Shown here one piece after another: positions 9,332 to 17,403 of a DNA stretch of 64,000 nucleotides. The translations under genes and the position numbers were made by a program. Numbering within the stretch: the stretch's first letter is position 1; every line of letters starts with the position of its first letter. The notes under the pieces are model-generated. The model worked only from the letters and a program-made list of their open reading frames with translations. It ran no database searches and was not told the DNA's origin. Location of the stretch: contig NZ_NWTI01000008.1 in NCBI RefSeq assembly GCF_002531575.1, positions 205,370-269,369 on the forward strand, written 5' to 3'. The stretch is from Bradyrhizobium sp. Y36 (lineage in GTDB: Bacteria > Pseudomonadota > Alphaproteobacteria > Rhizobiales > Xanthobacteraceae).

Positions 9332-10435
9332 ATGATGTTGACGGCACTCGGTTTGATGAGCGGCACCTCGCTGGACGGGGTGGATGTCGCGCTGATCGAA
9401 ACCGATGGAAAGCAGGTGAAGGCGTTCGGGCCCTCCGGCTACCGGGCCTATAGCCCGGCCGAGCGCAATCTGCTGCGCCAAGCGCTGAGCGAGGCGGTCA
9501 ACCTGCCGCAGCGCGATGCCCGGCCGGGCATCCTGGCCGAGGCCGAGCGCGCGGTGACCCAGGCCCATGCCGAGGCGGTCGCCGCCTTCATCGCCCAGAA
9601 CCGGATGAAGCCAGAGGACATCGACATCGTCGGCTTCCACGGCCAGACCGTGCTGCACCGGCCCGAGAAGCGGCTGACGGTGCAGATCGGCGATGCGCCG
9701 GCCCTGGCAAGGGCGATCCACATTCCCGTGATGCATGATTTCCGTGCCGCCGATGTCGAGGCCGGCGGGCAGGGCGCTCCGTTCGTACCCGTCTACCACC
9801 GTGCGCTCGCCAACTCGCTGGACCGCGAGGGGCCGATCGTCGTGGTCAATATCGGCGGCGTCTCCAACATCACCTATATCGACGGCAACGACACGCTGAT
9901 CGCCTGCGATACCGGCCCAGGCAACGCGCTACTCGACGATTTCATGTACCGCACCATGAACCAGGCGTTCGACGCGGAAGGAAAGTTCGCGGCCCTCGGC
10001 AATGTGGACGAAGCCTGGGTCGCGCGCGGGCTGGAGCTGCCGTTCTTCGCGCTGCCTCCGCCCAAATCGCTCGACCGCAACGATTTTGCCGCCTTGAGGC
10101 TTGGGGATGTCGCGCCGGCCGATGGCGCGGCCACGCTCACCGCCTTCACCGCGGCGGCGATCGCGCGCATCATCCCGCTGCTGCCGCGGCGGCCGCGGAG
10201 CTGGATCGTCTGCGGCGGCGGTGCCCGCAACCTCACCATGCTCAGGATGCTGCGCGAGCGGGTGGGCTCGGCCACCGTCGAGGCCGCCGAGTCCCTGGGC
10301 TGGGCCTCCGACGCCATCGAGGCTCAGGCCTTCGGTTTCCTGGCCGCCCGCGGCCTGAAGGGACTGCCGCTGTCCTATCCGGCGACCACGGGTGTGCCGA
10401 TGCCGATGACGGGCGGGGTGATCGCCCGGCCCTGA
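9332..10435 (+). CDS. anmK: Anhydro-N-acetylmuramic acid kinase
   Basis: A 367-residue member of the ASKHA sugar-kinase fold. AnmK converts 1,6-anhydro-MurNAc released from peptidoglycan to MurNAc-6-phosphate, in cell-wall recycling. The N-terminal signature GLMSGTSLDGVDVALIETDG follows the start. GFHGQTVLHRP, NIGGVSNITY and CDTGPGNALLDD are the phosphate and sugar loops, and VCGGGARN near 290 is the adenosine motif. GAGGA about 10 bases upstream supports the ATG at 9332. No murQ or other recycling genes are adjacent. Pairing with tyrS is common in alphaproteobacteria. Confidence 0.96.
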   Translation: MMLTALGLMSGTSLDGVDVALIETDGKQVKAFGPSGYRAYSPAERNLLRQALSEAVNLPQRDARPGILAEAERAVTQAHAEAVAAFIAQNRMKPEDIDIVGFHGQTVLHRPEKRLTVQIGDAPALARAIHIPVMHDFRAADVEAGGQGAPFVPVYHRALANSLDREGPIVVVNIGGVSNITYIDGNDTLIACDTGPGNALLDDFMYRTMNQAFDAEGKFAALGNVDEAWVARGLELPFFALPPPKSLDRNDFAALRLGDVAPADGAATLTAFTAAAIARIIPLLPRRPRSWIVCGGGARNLTMLRMLRERVGSATVEAAESLGWASDAIEAQAFGFLAARGLKGLPLSYPATTGVPMPMTGGVIARP

Positions 10436-10582
10436 ACGAGCGGGCGCGCGGGCTCTTCTTGCAGATGGCCGCACAACGTGGCGATGGGCTCGGGAAAAAC
10501 CACAAGCCGCTAGACTCGTCTAAATGTTCAATTTAGGATTGAGACATTTCAGAAGTGCATTATTGAGTAGCGGAGATTTCCC

Positions 10583-11638
10583 ATGGCGGACGAAAATTCG
10601 CCGGCGCAGGGCATTGCCGAGTCCCAAGGCGTCGTCACGCTCGACAGCAGCTATACACGCGGCCAGATCAACGGCGCATTATCACTGTCCGAATACGTGC
10701 TGAGTACCGGTTTCCAATCGGCAAGCGGCGAGGCAGTGCCGCTCGACGCGATTGAAGTCGTCCAGGGGGCCGCCGTCAAACTTGGGATATTGGCCACGGG
10801 CGATGGAACGGCACCGCAACCCGGGCGCAGCATTTCGGCGACCGACTGGAATGAATTCGAGCGCGCCTATTACCGGCTCGCGACTTTTGCGAGTCCGGTG
10901 ACGGCGGAGACGCTTGATGCGACGCGCGCCATCACGTCGATCTCGGATGAGTCGGAGACGTGGTGGAATCGTCTGATCGGCAATTCTCCTGCGCTGCGAT
11001 TTACGCGGCGGTTTTCCTTCGTCTCGATCGTTATCGCGATAGCGATCCTGACCGGCGAGTGCCTCGTCTACTACTGGGGTCTTGATGCAGACACCACGCG
11101 ATATGCCTGGCAGCGGAACCTGGCGCAGATCCTTCTGCCCTGGGGCTACGGCGCTCTCGGCTCCTGCGCCTACCTGCTGCGATCGGCGCATTATTTCATC
11201 TATCAGCGTTGCTTCGACTTGCGACGCAAGCCGGAATATTTCAATCGCGTGCTGCTGGGCGCCATATCCGGTGGCGCGATCATCCTGTTTGTCGATTACC
11301 TCGTCGACAGTGACAGCGGCGACACGCTGCATTTGAGCTCAGCGGCGCTCGGTTTCGTTGCCGGCTACAGCACCGACTTCTTGTTCAACACGATCGAGCG
11401 TATCGTGGCCGCGATATTCCCGAGGGACAACTCCGATCTGAACCCCAAGCAGCAGGCTGGAAAAAAAGCCGCGCTCCCGAAAGATCAGCGCGGCGATGGA
11501 TCGCCGGACGAAGCGAACAAAAAACGCGGAGGGGAAGACGGAGCCAATGCGCAGCCCCGACGGGCGAGAAACAGGAAGGTCGCAATTCCTCCCGCAGAGG
11601 GCATGGGCGCAGCGACGGACGGGACACCGAAAAGATGA
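10583..11638 (+). CDS. Four-helix membrane protein of unknown function, coupled to a DNase II homologue
   Basis: 351 residues; I do not recognise a family. An N-terminal soluble region of about 135 residues is followed by hydrophobic segments near 147-170 (FSFVSIVIAIAILTGECLVYYW), about 182-202, about 218-238 and about 244-262. A charged low-complexity tail rich in Lys, Gly and Asp follows (about 275-351). GGAG lies eight bases before the ATG. The stop overlaps the next gene's ATG (ATGA at 11635-11638), so translation is coupled. The reading frame is slightly less GC-rich than its neighbours. The overlap implies a shared job with the secreted nuclease-like product, possibly as a membrane partner; this is inference. 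Confidence 0.8.
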   Translation: MADENSPAQGIAESQGVVTLDSSYTRGQINGALSLSEYVLSTGFQSASGEAVPLDAIEVVQGAAVKLGILATGDGTAPQPGRSISATDWNEFERAYYRLATFASPVTAETLDATRAITSISDESETWWNRLIGNSPALRFTRRFSFVSIVIAIAILTGECLVYYWGLDADTTRYAWQRNLAQILLPWGYGALGSCAYLLRSAHYFIYQRCFDLRRKPEYFNRVLLGAISGGAIILFVDYLVDSDSGDTLHLSSAALGFVAGYSTDFLFNTIERIVAAIFPRDNSDLNPKQQAGKKAALPKDQRGDGSPDEANKKRGGEDGANAQPRRARNRKVAIPPAEGMGAATDGTPKR

Positions 11639-12924
11639 GGCCGGCTGAAGCGCGTGCCGCGGGGGCTTGGCGGCCGTTGCGAGGCCGGGTGATCAAGCTT
11701 CTGCTGGGCCTTGCGCTCACATTCGCCGGCGCTTCGGCTTGGTGTGCCGAGGACACGCCGCGTCCGTTGCTTCAAAAGGATGGCCAGCCGGTCGATTGGT
11801 GGTTCACCTTCAAGTTCAACGCCCAGAAGTCGTTCGCTGGCTGCGGTCCCGTCGAGGGACCGCGTGCCTGCATCTTTGGCGGCAAAGTACGGGCAAAGGA
11901 CCGCTTCGGCCAGCAGTTCGCGTTCGCGAGCAGCAGCGCAGGCAAGTTGAGCCAGGGCAAGGGCTGCGTCGGAGCCACGACCACCGATCCGGTCGGCGCC
12001 ACCTTCGATCAGGTCTACAACGGTCATTTCTTCTATCTGATCTGGAACGATCAGTTCTACGGCGACCCAATCAAATCGGCCAACTCGCCATGGGGCCATT
12101 CCAAGGGGCTGCTCGCCTGGAACGATGCAGGCGAGGGCTTTGTCATGCAGGTTTCGACGCCGTCATGGCCGGGTTCGGGCAGCAACCGCATCGTTCGAAA
12201 GGCCGGCAACACTCTTGGATGCATCAGCAGCAACAACAATCTGCTGGCCAGCCAGCATTTCTTCGCGCTCAAGCTGACCAAGGACGATCTTGTCAAGGTT
12301 CTCAAGGGACTGAAGGCGGCGGGTGTGGCCACCGATCCGACCAAGAAACAGATCGTTCGAAACGGCGGTCCGGATGATGTTCAGGAACTGGTCGGCGAGC
12401 TCGGTGAACTTCCGAAGAAGAAAAAGCCGGGCACCGCGGCGGGAGATTTCTTCACGCGCGAGGATCTGTCGACCAAGGTGATCCTGATTGCCAAGACGGC
12501 GAGTTTGACCGCGCCTCCATGGGAGTTCGTGTCGGCGGTCCTCAACGGCACCGCCGAGCGAAGCGCGACGTGGTGGACCAAACCCAAAATTCCTTCCACC
12601 AACAAGAATTCGAAGGTGAAGTGCCTGGAGCCGTTCGAGCTGGACAAGAAACCCGGGCCGGTCGCCATTGCGCTGACGGGCGCATGGAAAGACCAGCCGA
12701 TCAAGCTGAACGCTCCGTCCAACCACGCGAAGATCGGGGTCTCGAGCGCGGGTGGTCACAGCTACGTTATCTTTGGCGATCTGAATCAGCAGGGCGCATT
12801 GAATCCGCCGGGTTGCGCCAGCAGCCAGAACGGTCGCGGCGGCTTGTTTTTTGTGATCGACAACAAGCCGTTGCACGACAGTGTTGCCGATCTGATCGAC
12901 GGAAATACAGCGCCGATGAAGTGA
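11635..12924 (+). CDS. Secreted DNase II family nuclease-like protein
   Basis: 429 residues with an N-terminal signal segment (about 17-38, cleavage probably after SAWCA). I read the mature part as DNase II (PLD-like acid endonuclease). GQPVDWWF (50-57) matches the conserved GQPVDW near the family N-terminus. YLIWNDQ (134-140) matches the NDQ segment. GHSKGLL gives the first HxK (H155, K157) and NHAKIGV the second (H364, K366). GDLN (381-384) and GRGG (400-403) match the C-terminal GD(M/I)N and RGGG blocks. Eukaryotic DNase II cuts double-stranded DNA without metal at acidic pH. An extra stretch at about 225-275 is not expected in the family. It probably acts in the periplasm or outside the cell. 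Confidence 0.78.
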   Translation: MRPAEARAAGAWRPLRGRVIKLLLGLALTFAGASAWCAEDTPRPLLQKDGQPVDWWFTFKFNAQKSFAGCGPVEGPRACIFGGKVRAKDRFGQQFAFASSSAGKLSQGKGCVGATTTDPVGATFDQVYNGHFFYLIWNDQFYGDPIKSANSPWGHSKGLLAWNDAGEGFVMQVSTPSWPGSGSNRIVRKAGNTLGCISSNNNLLASQHFFALKLTKDDLVKVLKGLKAAGVATDPTKKQIVRNGGPDDVQELVGELGELPKKKKPGTAAGDFFTREDLSTKVILIAKTASLTAPPWEFVSAVLNGTAERSATWWTKPKIPSTNKNSKVKCLEPFELDKKPGPVAIALTGAWKDQPIKLNAPSNHAKIGVSSAGGHSYVIFGDLNQQGALNPPGCASSQNGRGGLFFVIDNKPLHDSVADLIDGNTAPMK

Positions 12925-12957
12925 CGGTACGGCCATCGAAAGCGCCTGCTGGAGTCC

Positions 12958-12991
12958 TTGACATACATGCAATCGCATGAAAAATTCATGC
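12958..12991 (+). promoter_or_regulatory. Probable gst promoter with overlapping palindromic operator
   Basis: A perfect -35 box TTGACA (12958-12963) is followed after 16 bp by AAAAAT (12980-12985, 4 of 6 with TATAAT). The palindrome GCATGAA-AAA-TTCATGC (12975-12991) covers the -10. It is flanked by further ATGC/GCAT pairs. Its position fits repression of the glutathione transferase gene 26 bp downstream. Confidence 0.5.
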
Positions 12992-13016
12992 AGATGCATT
13001 TATTGTGAGGAATGCC

Positions 13017-13694
13017 GTGACCGCCTCCCTGAAACTGATCAGCCACAAGCTTTGTCCCTACGTGCAGCGCGCGGTGATCGCGCTGAAGGAGAAGGGCGTG
13101 CCGTTCGAGCGGATCGACATCGATCTCGCCAACAAGCCCGACTGGTTTTTGAAGCTGTCGCCGCTCGGCAAGGTGCCGGTGCTGGTGGTGACGACCGGGC
13201 AGGGCGAGGTCGCGCTGTTCGAGAGCAACGTGATCTGCGAGTACATCGAGGAGACGCAAGACGGCGCCAGGCTGCATCCGGCGGATGCGCTCAAGCGCGC
13301 CGAGCATCGTGCCTGGATGGAGTTCGGCTCGGCGATCCTCGGCGATCTCTGGGGCCTTGAGACCACGACGGATCCGGCGACGTTCGAGAGCAAGCGCCAG
13401 GCGCTCGTCGGAAAATTTGCGCGCGTGGAAGCGGCGCTCGGCGCAGGCCCGTATTTCGCAGGTGGCGCGTTCAGCCTCGTCGATGCGGTGTTCGCACCGA
13501 TCTTCCGCTACTTCGACCTGTTCGACGAACTGACCGCGCACGGCATCTTCGCGGATGTGCCGAAGGTGCGGGCGTGGCGGGCAGAGCTGGCCAAGCGCCC
13601 GAGCGTGCGCACGGCCGTCGGCGCGGACTATCCGCAATTGCTGCGCGCCTTCCTCGTTCGCCACGACGCGCATCTGCTCAAGCTCGCCGCCTGA
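13017..13694 (+). CDS. Glutathione S-transferase family protein
   Basis: 225 residues from the GTG at 13017, preferred to the GTG at 13005 because GAGGA lies five bases before it. The N-terminal thioredoxin-like domain (1-80) has CPYVQR with a cysteine at position 13, as in the Omega/DHAR/CLIC-like classes that use Cys rather than Tyr or Ser. SPLGKVPVL carries the cis-proline and ESNVICEYIEE the glutathione-binding Glu-Ser. The C-terminal helical domain is complete. Likely roles are glutathione-dependent reduction or detoxification. It is followed after 11 bp by an SMR exporter gene, perhaps co-transcribed. Confidence 0.92.
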   Translation: MTASLKLISHKLCPYVQRAVIALKEKGVPFERIDIDLANKPDWFLKLSPLGKVPVLVVTTGQGEVALFESNVICEYIEETQDGARLHPADALKRAEHRAWMEFGSAILGDLWGLETTTDPATFESKRQALVGKFARVEAALGAGPYFAGGAFSLVDAVFAPIFRYFDLFDELTAHGIFADVPKVRAWRAELAKRPSVRTAVGADYPQLLRAFLVRHDAHLLKLAA

Positions 13695-13705
13695 GCGCGA
13701 CGCCG

Positions 13706-14029
13706 ATGTCGCAATCCATGGCGTGGCTGATGCTGGTGATCGCCGGCGCGCTCGACGTCGGCTGGGCGATCTCGATGAAGTACGCCGAAGGCTACACGCG
13801 GGCGGGCTGGAGTATCGTTTCGGTGGTGCTGCTCGCAGCCTTCGTTGTCCTGCTCGGGCGCGCCCTGAAGGTGCTGGACGTCGGCGTCGCCTATTCGGTG
13901 TGGACCGGCATTGGGGCTGCCGGCACCTTCGTGATGGGCGTCGTGCTGTTCGGCGAGACCTTGAGCGCGATGAAGATGGCCGGCATCGCGCTCGTGTTGA
14001 TGGGGATTGTGGCGCTCAAGCTGGCTTGA
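13706..14029 (+). CDS. Small multidrug resistance (SMR) exporter, SugE/Gdx-like
   Basis: 107 residues with four membrane helices, the usual SMR size; these work as antiparallel dimers exporting guanidinium or quaternary cations in exchange for protons. The start is the ATG at 13706, 11 bp after gst; an ATG at 13718 is also possible. TM1 reads GALDVGWAISMKYAEGYTR and TM3 VAYSVWTGIGAAGTFVMGVV, both close to SugE/Gdx. The otherwise near-invariant TM1 glutamate that binds substrate and protons is aspartate here (D17, codon GAC). That could shift its pKa and transport behaviour. A hairpin repeat follows the stop. Confidence 0.9.
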   Translation: MSQSMAWLMLVIAGALDVGWAISMKYAEGYTRAGWSIVSVVLLAAFVVLLGRALKVLDVGVAYSVWTGIGAAGTFVMGVVLFGETLSAMKMAGIALVLMGIVALKLA

Positions 14030-14036
14030 TGTGCAC

Positions 14037-14123
14037 GTAGCCCGGATGGAGCGAGGCGCAATCCGGGAAGGGTGTTTCTGCAGCACGGGTTTCCCGGATT
14101 TCGCTTCGCTCCATCCGGGCTAC
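14037..14123. repeat. Palindromic intergenic repeat, 87 bp
   Basis: The ends are inverted copies: GTAGCCCGGATGGAGCGA at the left and TCGCTCCATCCGGGCTAC at the right. An inner pair, AATCCGGGAA / TTCCCGGATT, lies inside. It lies between the convergent SMR and hydrolase genes, where it can serve as a bidirectional terminator. The GTAGCCCGGAT...ATCCGGGCTAC pattern is a widespread REP-like family in proteobacteria. Confidence 0.75.
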
Positions 14124-14135
14124 AAGGCCTGCGCC

Positions 14136-14783
14136 TCAGCGAACGTTCGCCAGCCGCATGTCCAGGTACGCCGTGATGGTTTCCATCAGCGGCTCGAGCT
14201 TGGCGTCGAAGAAGTGGTTGGCGCCAGGGATGATCTGCTGGTCGATCACGATGCCCTTCTGCGTCTTCAGCTTCTCGACCAGCGTGTTGACGTCCTTCGG
14301 CGGCACCACCGCGTCCTTTTCGCCATGCACGATCAGGCCCGAGGACGGGCAGGGCGCAAGGAACGAGAAGTCGTAGAGGTTGGCCGGCGGCGCGATCGAG
14401 ATGAAGCCCTCGACCTCGGGACGGCGCATCAGAAGCTGCATGCCGATCCAGGCGCCGAAGGAGAAGCCGGCGACCCAGCAGGCGCGCGCTTCGGGGTTGA
14501 TGGTCTGTGCCCAGTCGAGCGCGGCCGCCGCATCCGACAATTCGCCGGTGCCGTGATCGAACGAGCCCTGGCTGCGGCCGACGCCGCGGAAGTTGAAGCG
14601 CAGCACCGAGAAGCCGCGATGGGCGAAGGCGTAGTAGCACTGGTACACGATCTGATGGTTCATCGTGCCGTGGAACTGCGGATGCGGATGCAGGATCATC
14701 GCGATCGGCGCGTTCTTCTGCTTGGCCGGGTGATAGCGACCCTCGAGGCGGCCGGCAGGGCCAGTGAAAATAACTTCAGGCAT
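14136..14783 (-). CDS. Alpha/beta hydrolase (dienelactone hydrolase-like)
   Basis: 215 residues from the ATG at 14783, where the conserved sequence begins; an upstream ATG at 14870 would add 29 unconserved residues. LHPHPQFHGTMNH forms the oxyanion-side loop. The nucleophile elbow is GFSFGAW (Ser). The acid is the Asp of HGEKDAVVP, and the base the His of GANHFF. This YfbB/DUF-type esterase group is common in Rhizobiales, often near polyhydroxyalkanoate or membrane-lipid genes; the substrate is unknown. A weak palindrome, CAATCG-TC-CGATTG, lies about 40 bp upstream (14824-14837). Confidence 0.88.
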   Translation of the reverse strand: MPEVIFTGPAGRLEGRYHPAKQKNAPIAMILHPHPQFHGTMNHQIVYQCYYAFAHRGFSVLRFNFRGVGRSQGSFDHGTGELSDAAAALDWAQTINPEARACWVAGFSFGAWIGMQLLMRRPEVEGFISIAPPANLYDFSFLAPCPSSGLIVHGEKDAVVPPKDVNTLVEKLKTQKGIVIDQQIIPGANHFFDAKLEPLMETITAYLDMRLANVR

Positions 14784-15121
14784 GGATGATCTCTGATTGA
14801 GTCCCTTGCAGGTGATCCCTGCGCAATCGTCCGATTGTGGCTCTACCAGCGCTGCCGCCGGCGAGAGCACGGATGAAGGGTGGAGAGGCGCGCCCTCGGA
14901 TGATGCGCGAGTGGCGCGCAGGTGAACTGACGCGCGCTTCTAACACGAGGCAAGGGTCAAAAAGCAAGCTTCTTCGACATCTCTCAATGGGCTCAAGAGC
15001 TTAGATCGTCATCGCGGCGTCATGCCGGGCCTGCCCCCGGTGGCGGGATGCGGACCGCATTTAACCGGGCGACGGCAGGAGCTGGATGCGCCGCTCTCGC
15101 ATACCGATCAACCGGTTGGAA
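14784..15121. other. Non-coding gap between hydrolase and LytTR gene
   Basis: 338 bp with no credible gene on either strand. It contains the hydrolase upstream region with CAATCG-TC-CGATTG, and a CAACCGGTTG palindrome (15109-15118) just past the LytTR stop. Between them lies a GC-rich piece beginning GTCATCGCGGCGTCATGCCG that resembles a decayed copy of the intergenic repeats. Nothing else is supported. Confidence 0.5.
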
Positions 15122-16105
15122 TCATGACTGTTTATGGATCGTCGGCCGATCGCCGGAGGCGATTCCCTCCGGGACGCTTCGGCTTCCGAGCGTGGCGACC
15201 GCCGGCCGGTAACGCCGGCTGCCTCCGAGCGTCTGTCCGTTGTCGAAGGCGAGCTCGAAATCTCCGGAAGCCCTGAGGTCCACGCCGCTCACCCGGTCGA
15301 GATTGGCAAGCCTGGTCCGATGAACGCGAACGATCGAAAAGCGCGACAGCTCGCTTTCTGCCGCTGCGAGCGTGCCCCGGATCAGGTGCCGGGTGCCGTC
15401 AGCGAGGCTGTATTCGATGTAGTTGCCGGCGGACGCGACCCAGAGGATGTCGCGCGGTACCACGCGGATGCGGCTCGTGCCGTCGCGCAGCCAGATCACG
15501 TCGGGAGGCGACGGTTGTTGCGGAGCCGGCGGCGCGACTGTGGCGGTCTTCAGCTCACGCCGGCTTTCGAGCAGCCAGAGCGTGCCGGCGATCAGGACAA
15601 AGGCCACGGCGTCCTTGCGGAATTCATAAAGGACCGTCGCGAGCGAGAAACGGAAATCGTAGGCGCCTCCGGCGAGCCAGAGCGCGAGCTTCCGCACCCA
15701 GACCATGCCGGTGATGTGAAGGGCTGAGAAGCCGAGCAGGGCGACGCTCCCGATTCCGACCCGTGCGGCGAGGCCGGGCGTCCGGCGCATGCGGCGGACC
15801 GCCAGCACCGGGATCGGCAGCAGCAGCAGGATGACGGCGATGCTCGACATCTCCCAGAACAACCGCCGGCCGATGTCGTAGCTGTCGCCGCGCCAGGCGG
15901 CGTCCTGGGCGCCCGAAAACGCATTGACGATTCCGATCGCAAGCGCGACCGCCGCAATCGCAGCGAATGTCGTCCGGTCGCCGCCGCTGGTCCCGAAGGG
16001 CCCGCGACTCGTCCCAGCCGCAGGCGGCTCGTCCCCTCGCGTCCGATTCTGATCCCAAACCGTCTCGACGCGGGCCGCCGGCGGCGCATTTTCGGCGTCA
16101 GCCAT
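15122..16105 (-). CDS. Membrane-anchored LytTR-type DNA-binding regulator
   Basis: 327 residues from the ATG at 16105 (an ATG at 16171 is possible but would run through the divergent gene's start). The N-terminal 50 residues are polar, followed by four hydrophobic segments between about 50 and 190. The C-terminal about 205-310 is a LytTR domain: VIWLRDGTSRIRVVPRDILWVASAGNYIEY, then FSIVRVHRTRLANLDRV. LytTR domains usually follow a receiver. Here they are attached to a membrane domain, so the signal is probably sensed in or near the membrane and the DNA bound by the tethered domain. The likely target is its divergent neighbour, only 53 bp away. Confidence 0.85.
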   Translation of the reverse strand: MADAENAPPAARVETVWDQNRTRGDEPPAAGTSRGPFGTSGGDRTTFAAIAAVALAIGIVNAFSGAQDAAWRGDSYDIGRRLFWEMSSIAVILLLLPIPVLAVRRMRRTPGLAARVGIGSVALLGFSALHITGMVWVRKLALWLAGGAYDFRFSLATVLYEFRKDAVAFVLIAGTLWLLESRRELKTATVAPPAPQQPSPPDVIWLRDGTSRIRVVPRDILWVASAGNYIEYSLADGTRHLIRGTLAAAESELSRFSIVRVHRTRLANLDRVSGVDLRASGDFELAFDNGQTLGGSRRYRPAVATLGSRSVPEGIASGDRPTIHKQS

Positions 16106-16158
16106 TTTCGACCTGGCTCGAAAACCGCGTTCGTCGTCCCCTCCAGGAGCAGAAAACC

Positions 16159-17352
16159 ATGACAACACCACAGCAATTCCAAAGCTCTGATAGGCGTATC
16201 GATCTGGACTGGGTGCGGATTTTAGCCTTCGGGCTGCTGATCTTCTACCACGTCGGTATGCTCTATGTGTCCTGGGGATTTCACATCAAGAGCGTGCACC
16301 GGCTGACCTGGCTGGAACCGGTGATGCTGTTCCTCAACCCCTGGCGGCTGTCGCTGCTGTTCCTGGTGTCCGGGGTGGCCACCCGCTTCATGCTCGACAA
16401 ATCCAGCCTGGCCTCGCTTGCCGCTGCGCGGTCGGCACGGCTGCTGATCCCGCTGATCTTCGGCATGCTCGTGATCGTGCCGCCGCAGTCCTATGTCCAG
16501 ATCGTGGAGAGCCTCGGCTATCCCGCGGGCTTCGTCGATTTCTACACCAGGCACTACTTTGCCTTCGGTGCGCAGTTCTGTCCGAACCCCTGCATCGTGT
16601 TGCCGACCTGGAACCATCTCTGGTTCGTGGTCTATCTCTGGGTCTACACGATGGCCTTGATCGGCGTGCTCGCGCTGTGGCCGGCCGGCGCTGACTGGCT
16701 GGGCCGGACGCTGGCTCGCGCGCTCGCCGGGCCATGGCTCCTGATCGTGCCGTGCCTGCTGTTCGTGGCCTGGCGCCTGGTGCTGTTCCCGGCATTCCCG
16801 TCGACGCATGCGCTGTTCGGCGACTGGTACAACCACGCGGACCACGCGACGGCCTTCCTGATCGGTTTCCTGCTGGCGAAGCAGGAGGGGATCTGGCGCG
16901 AGGTCGAGCGCCAGCGCTGGGCGGCACTGGTGGCTGCGGCCGCCTGCTTCTCGGCCTTCATCCTGGTTCGCGCCGGTCTGTTTGCGCCGTCGCCCGCGCT
17001 GAAGTCTTTCGCAGCCTCGGCCTATGGTTGCTATCAGTGGCTTGCCATCGCCGCCGTGCTTGGCTTTGCGCGGCGCTACGTCACGGCTGACAGCCCCGTG
17101 CGGCGCTATCTGACCGACGCGATCTTTCCGTATTACATCGTGCATCAGACCGGGATCATCGTGATCGCGCATCAATTGCACGGCAGCGGTCTTTCGGCTG
17201 GGAGCGAGGCCTCGATTGTCATCATCGGGACTGCGCTCACATGCATGGCGACCTATGAAATCGTTCAGCGCATCGCCTGGCTGCGGCCGCTGTTCGGATT
17301 GCGCGCGGTGCCGCGGACGGTTGCCAGGATGGAGCAGCATCAGCCGGCCTGA
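16159..17352 (+). CDS. Acyltransferase family 3 membrane protein (OpgC/MdoC-like)
   Basis: 397 residues from the ATG at 16159, with AGGAG ten bases upstream. It has about ten hydrophobic helices. The N-terminal RRIDLDWVRILAFGLLIFYH carries the conserved Arg and His of acyltransferase-3 proteins, which transfer acyl or succinyl groups to periplasmic glucans, polysaccharides or lipids. Similarity in layout to OpgC suggests glucan modification, but the acceptor is inferred. It is read divergently from a LytTR regulator with almost no spacer, so the two promoters overlap. The 51-bp gap to the desulfurase allows read-through. Confidence 0.85.
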   Translation: MTTPQQFQSSDRRIDLDWVRILAFGLLIFYHVGMLYVSWGFHIKSVHRLTWLEPVMLFLNPWRLSLLFLVSGVATRFMLDKSSLASLAAARSARLLIPLIFGMLVIVPPQSYVQIVESLGYPAGFVDFYTRHYFAFGAQFCPNPCIVLPTWNHLWFVVYLWVYTMALIGVLALWPAGADWLGRTLARALAGPWLLIVPCLLFVAWRLVLFPAFPSTHALFGDWYNHADHATAFLIGFLLAKQEGIWREVERQRWAALVAAAACFSAFILVRAGLFAPSPALKSFAASAYGCYQWLAIAAVLGFARRYVTADSPVRRYLTDAIFPYYIVHQTGIIVIAHQLHGSGLSAGSEASIVIIGTALTCMATYEIVQRIAWLRPLFGLRAVPRTVARMEQHQPA

Positions 17353-17403
17353 TGCGCACGGCCGTCCGATTGGCCGGACGGCAAAAGGTGCTAAGAGGGC
17401 GAC

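Noticed and set aside
14821..14940. A tRNA-like stretch with GGCTCTACCAGCGCTG
   Set aside because: Does not fold into a cloverleaf and lacks T- and D-loop consensus.
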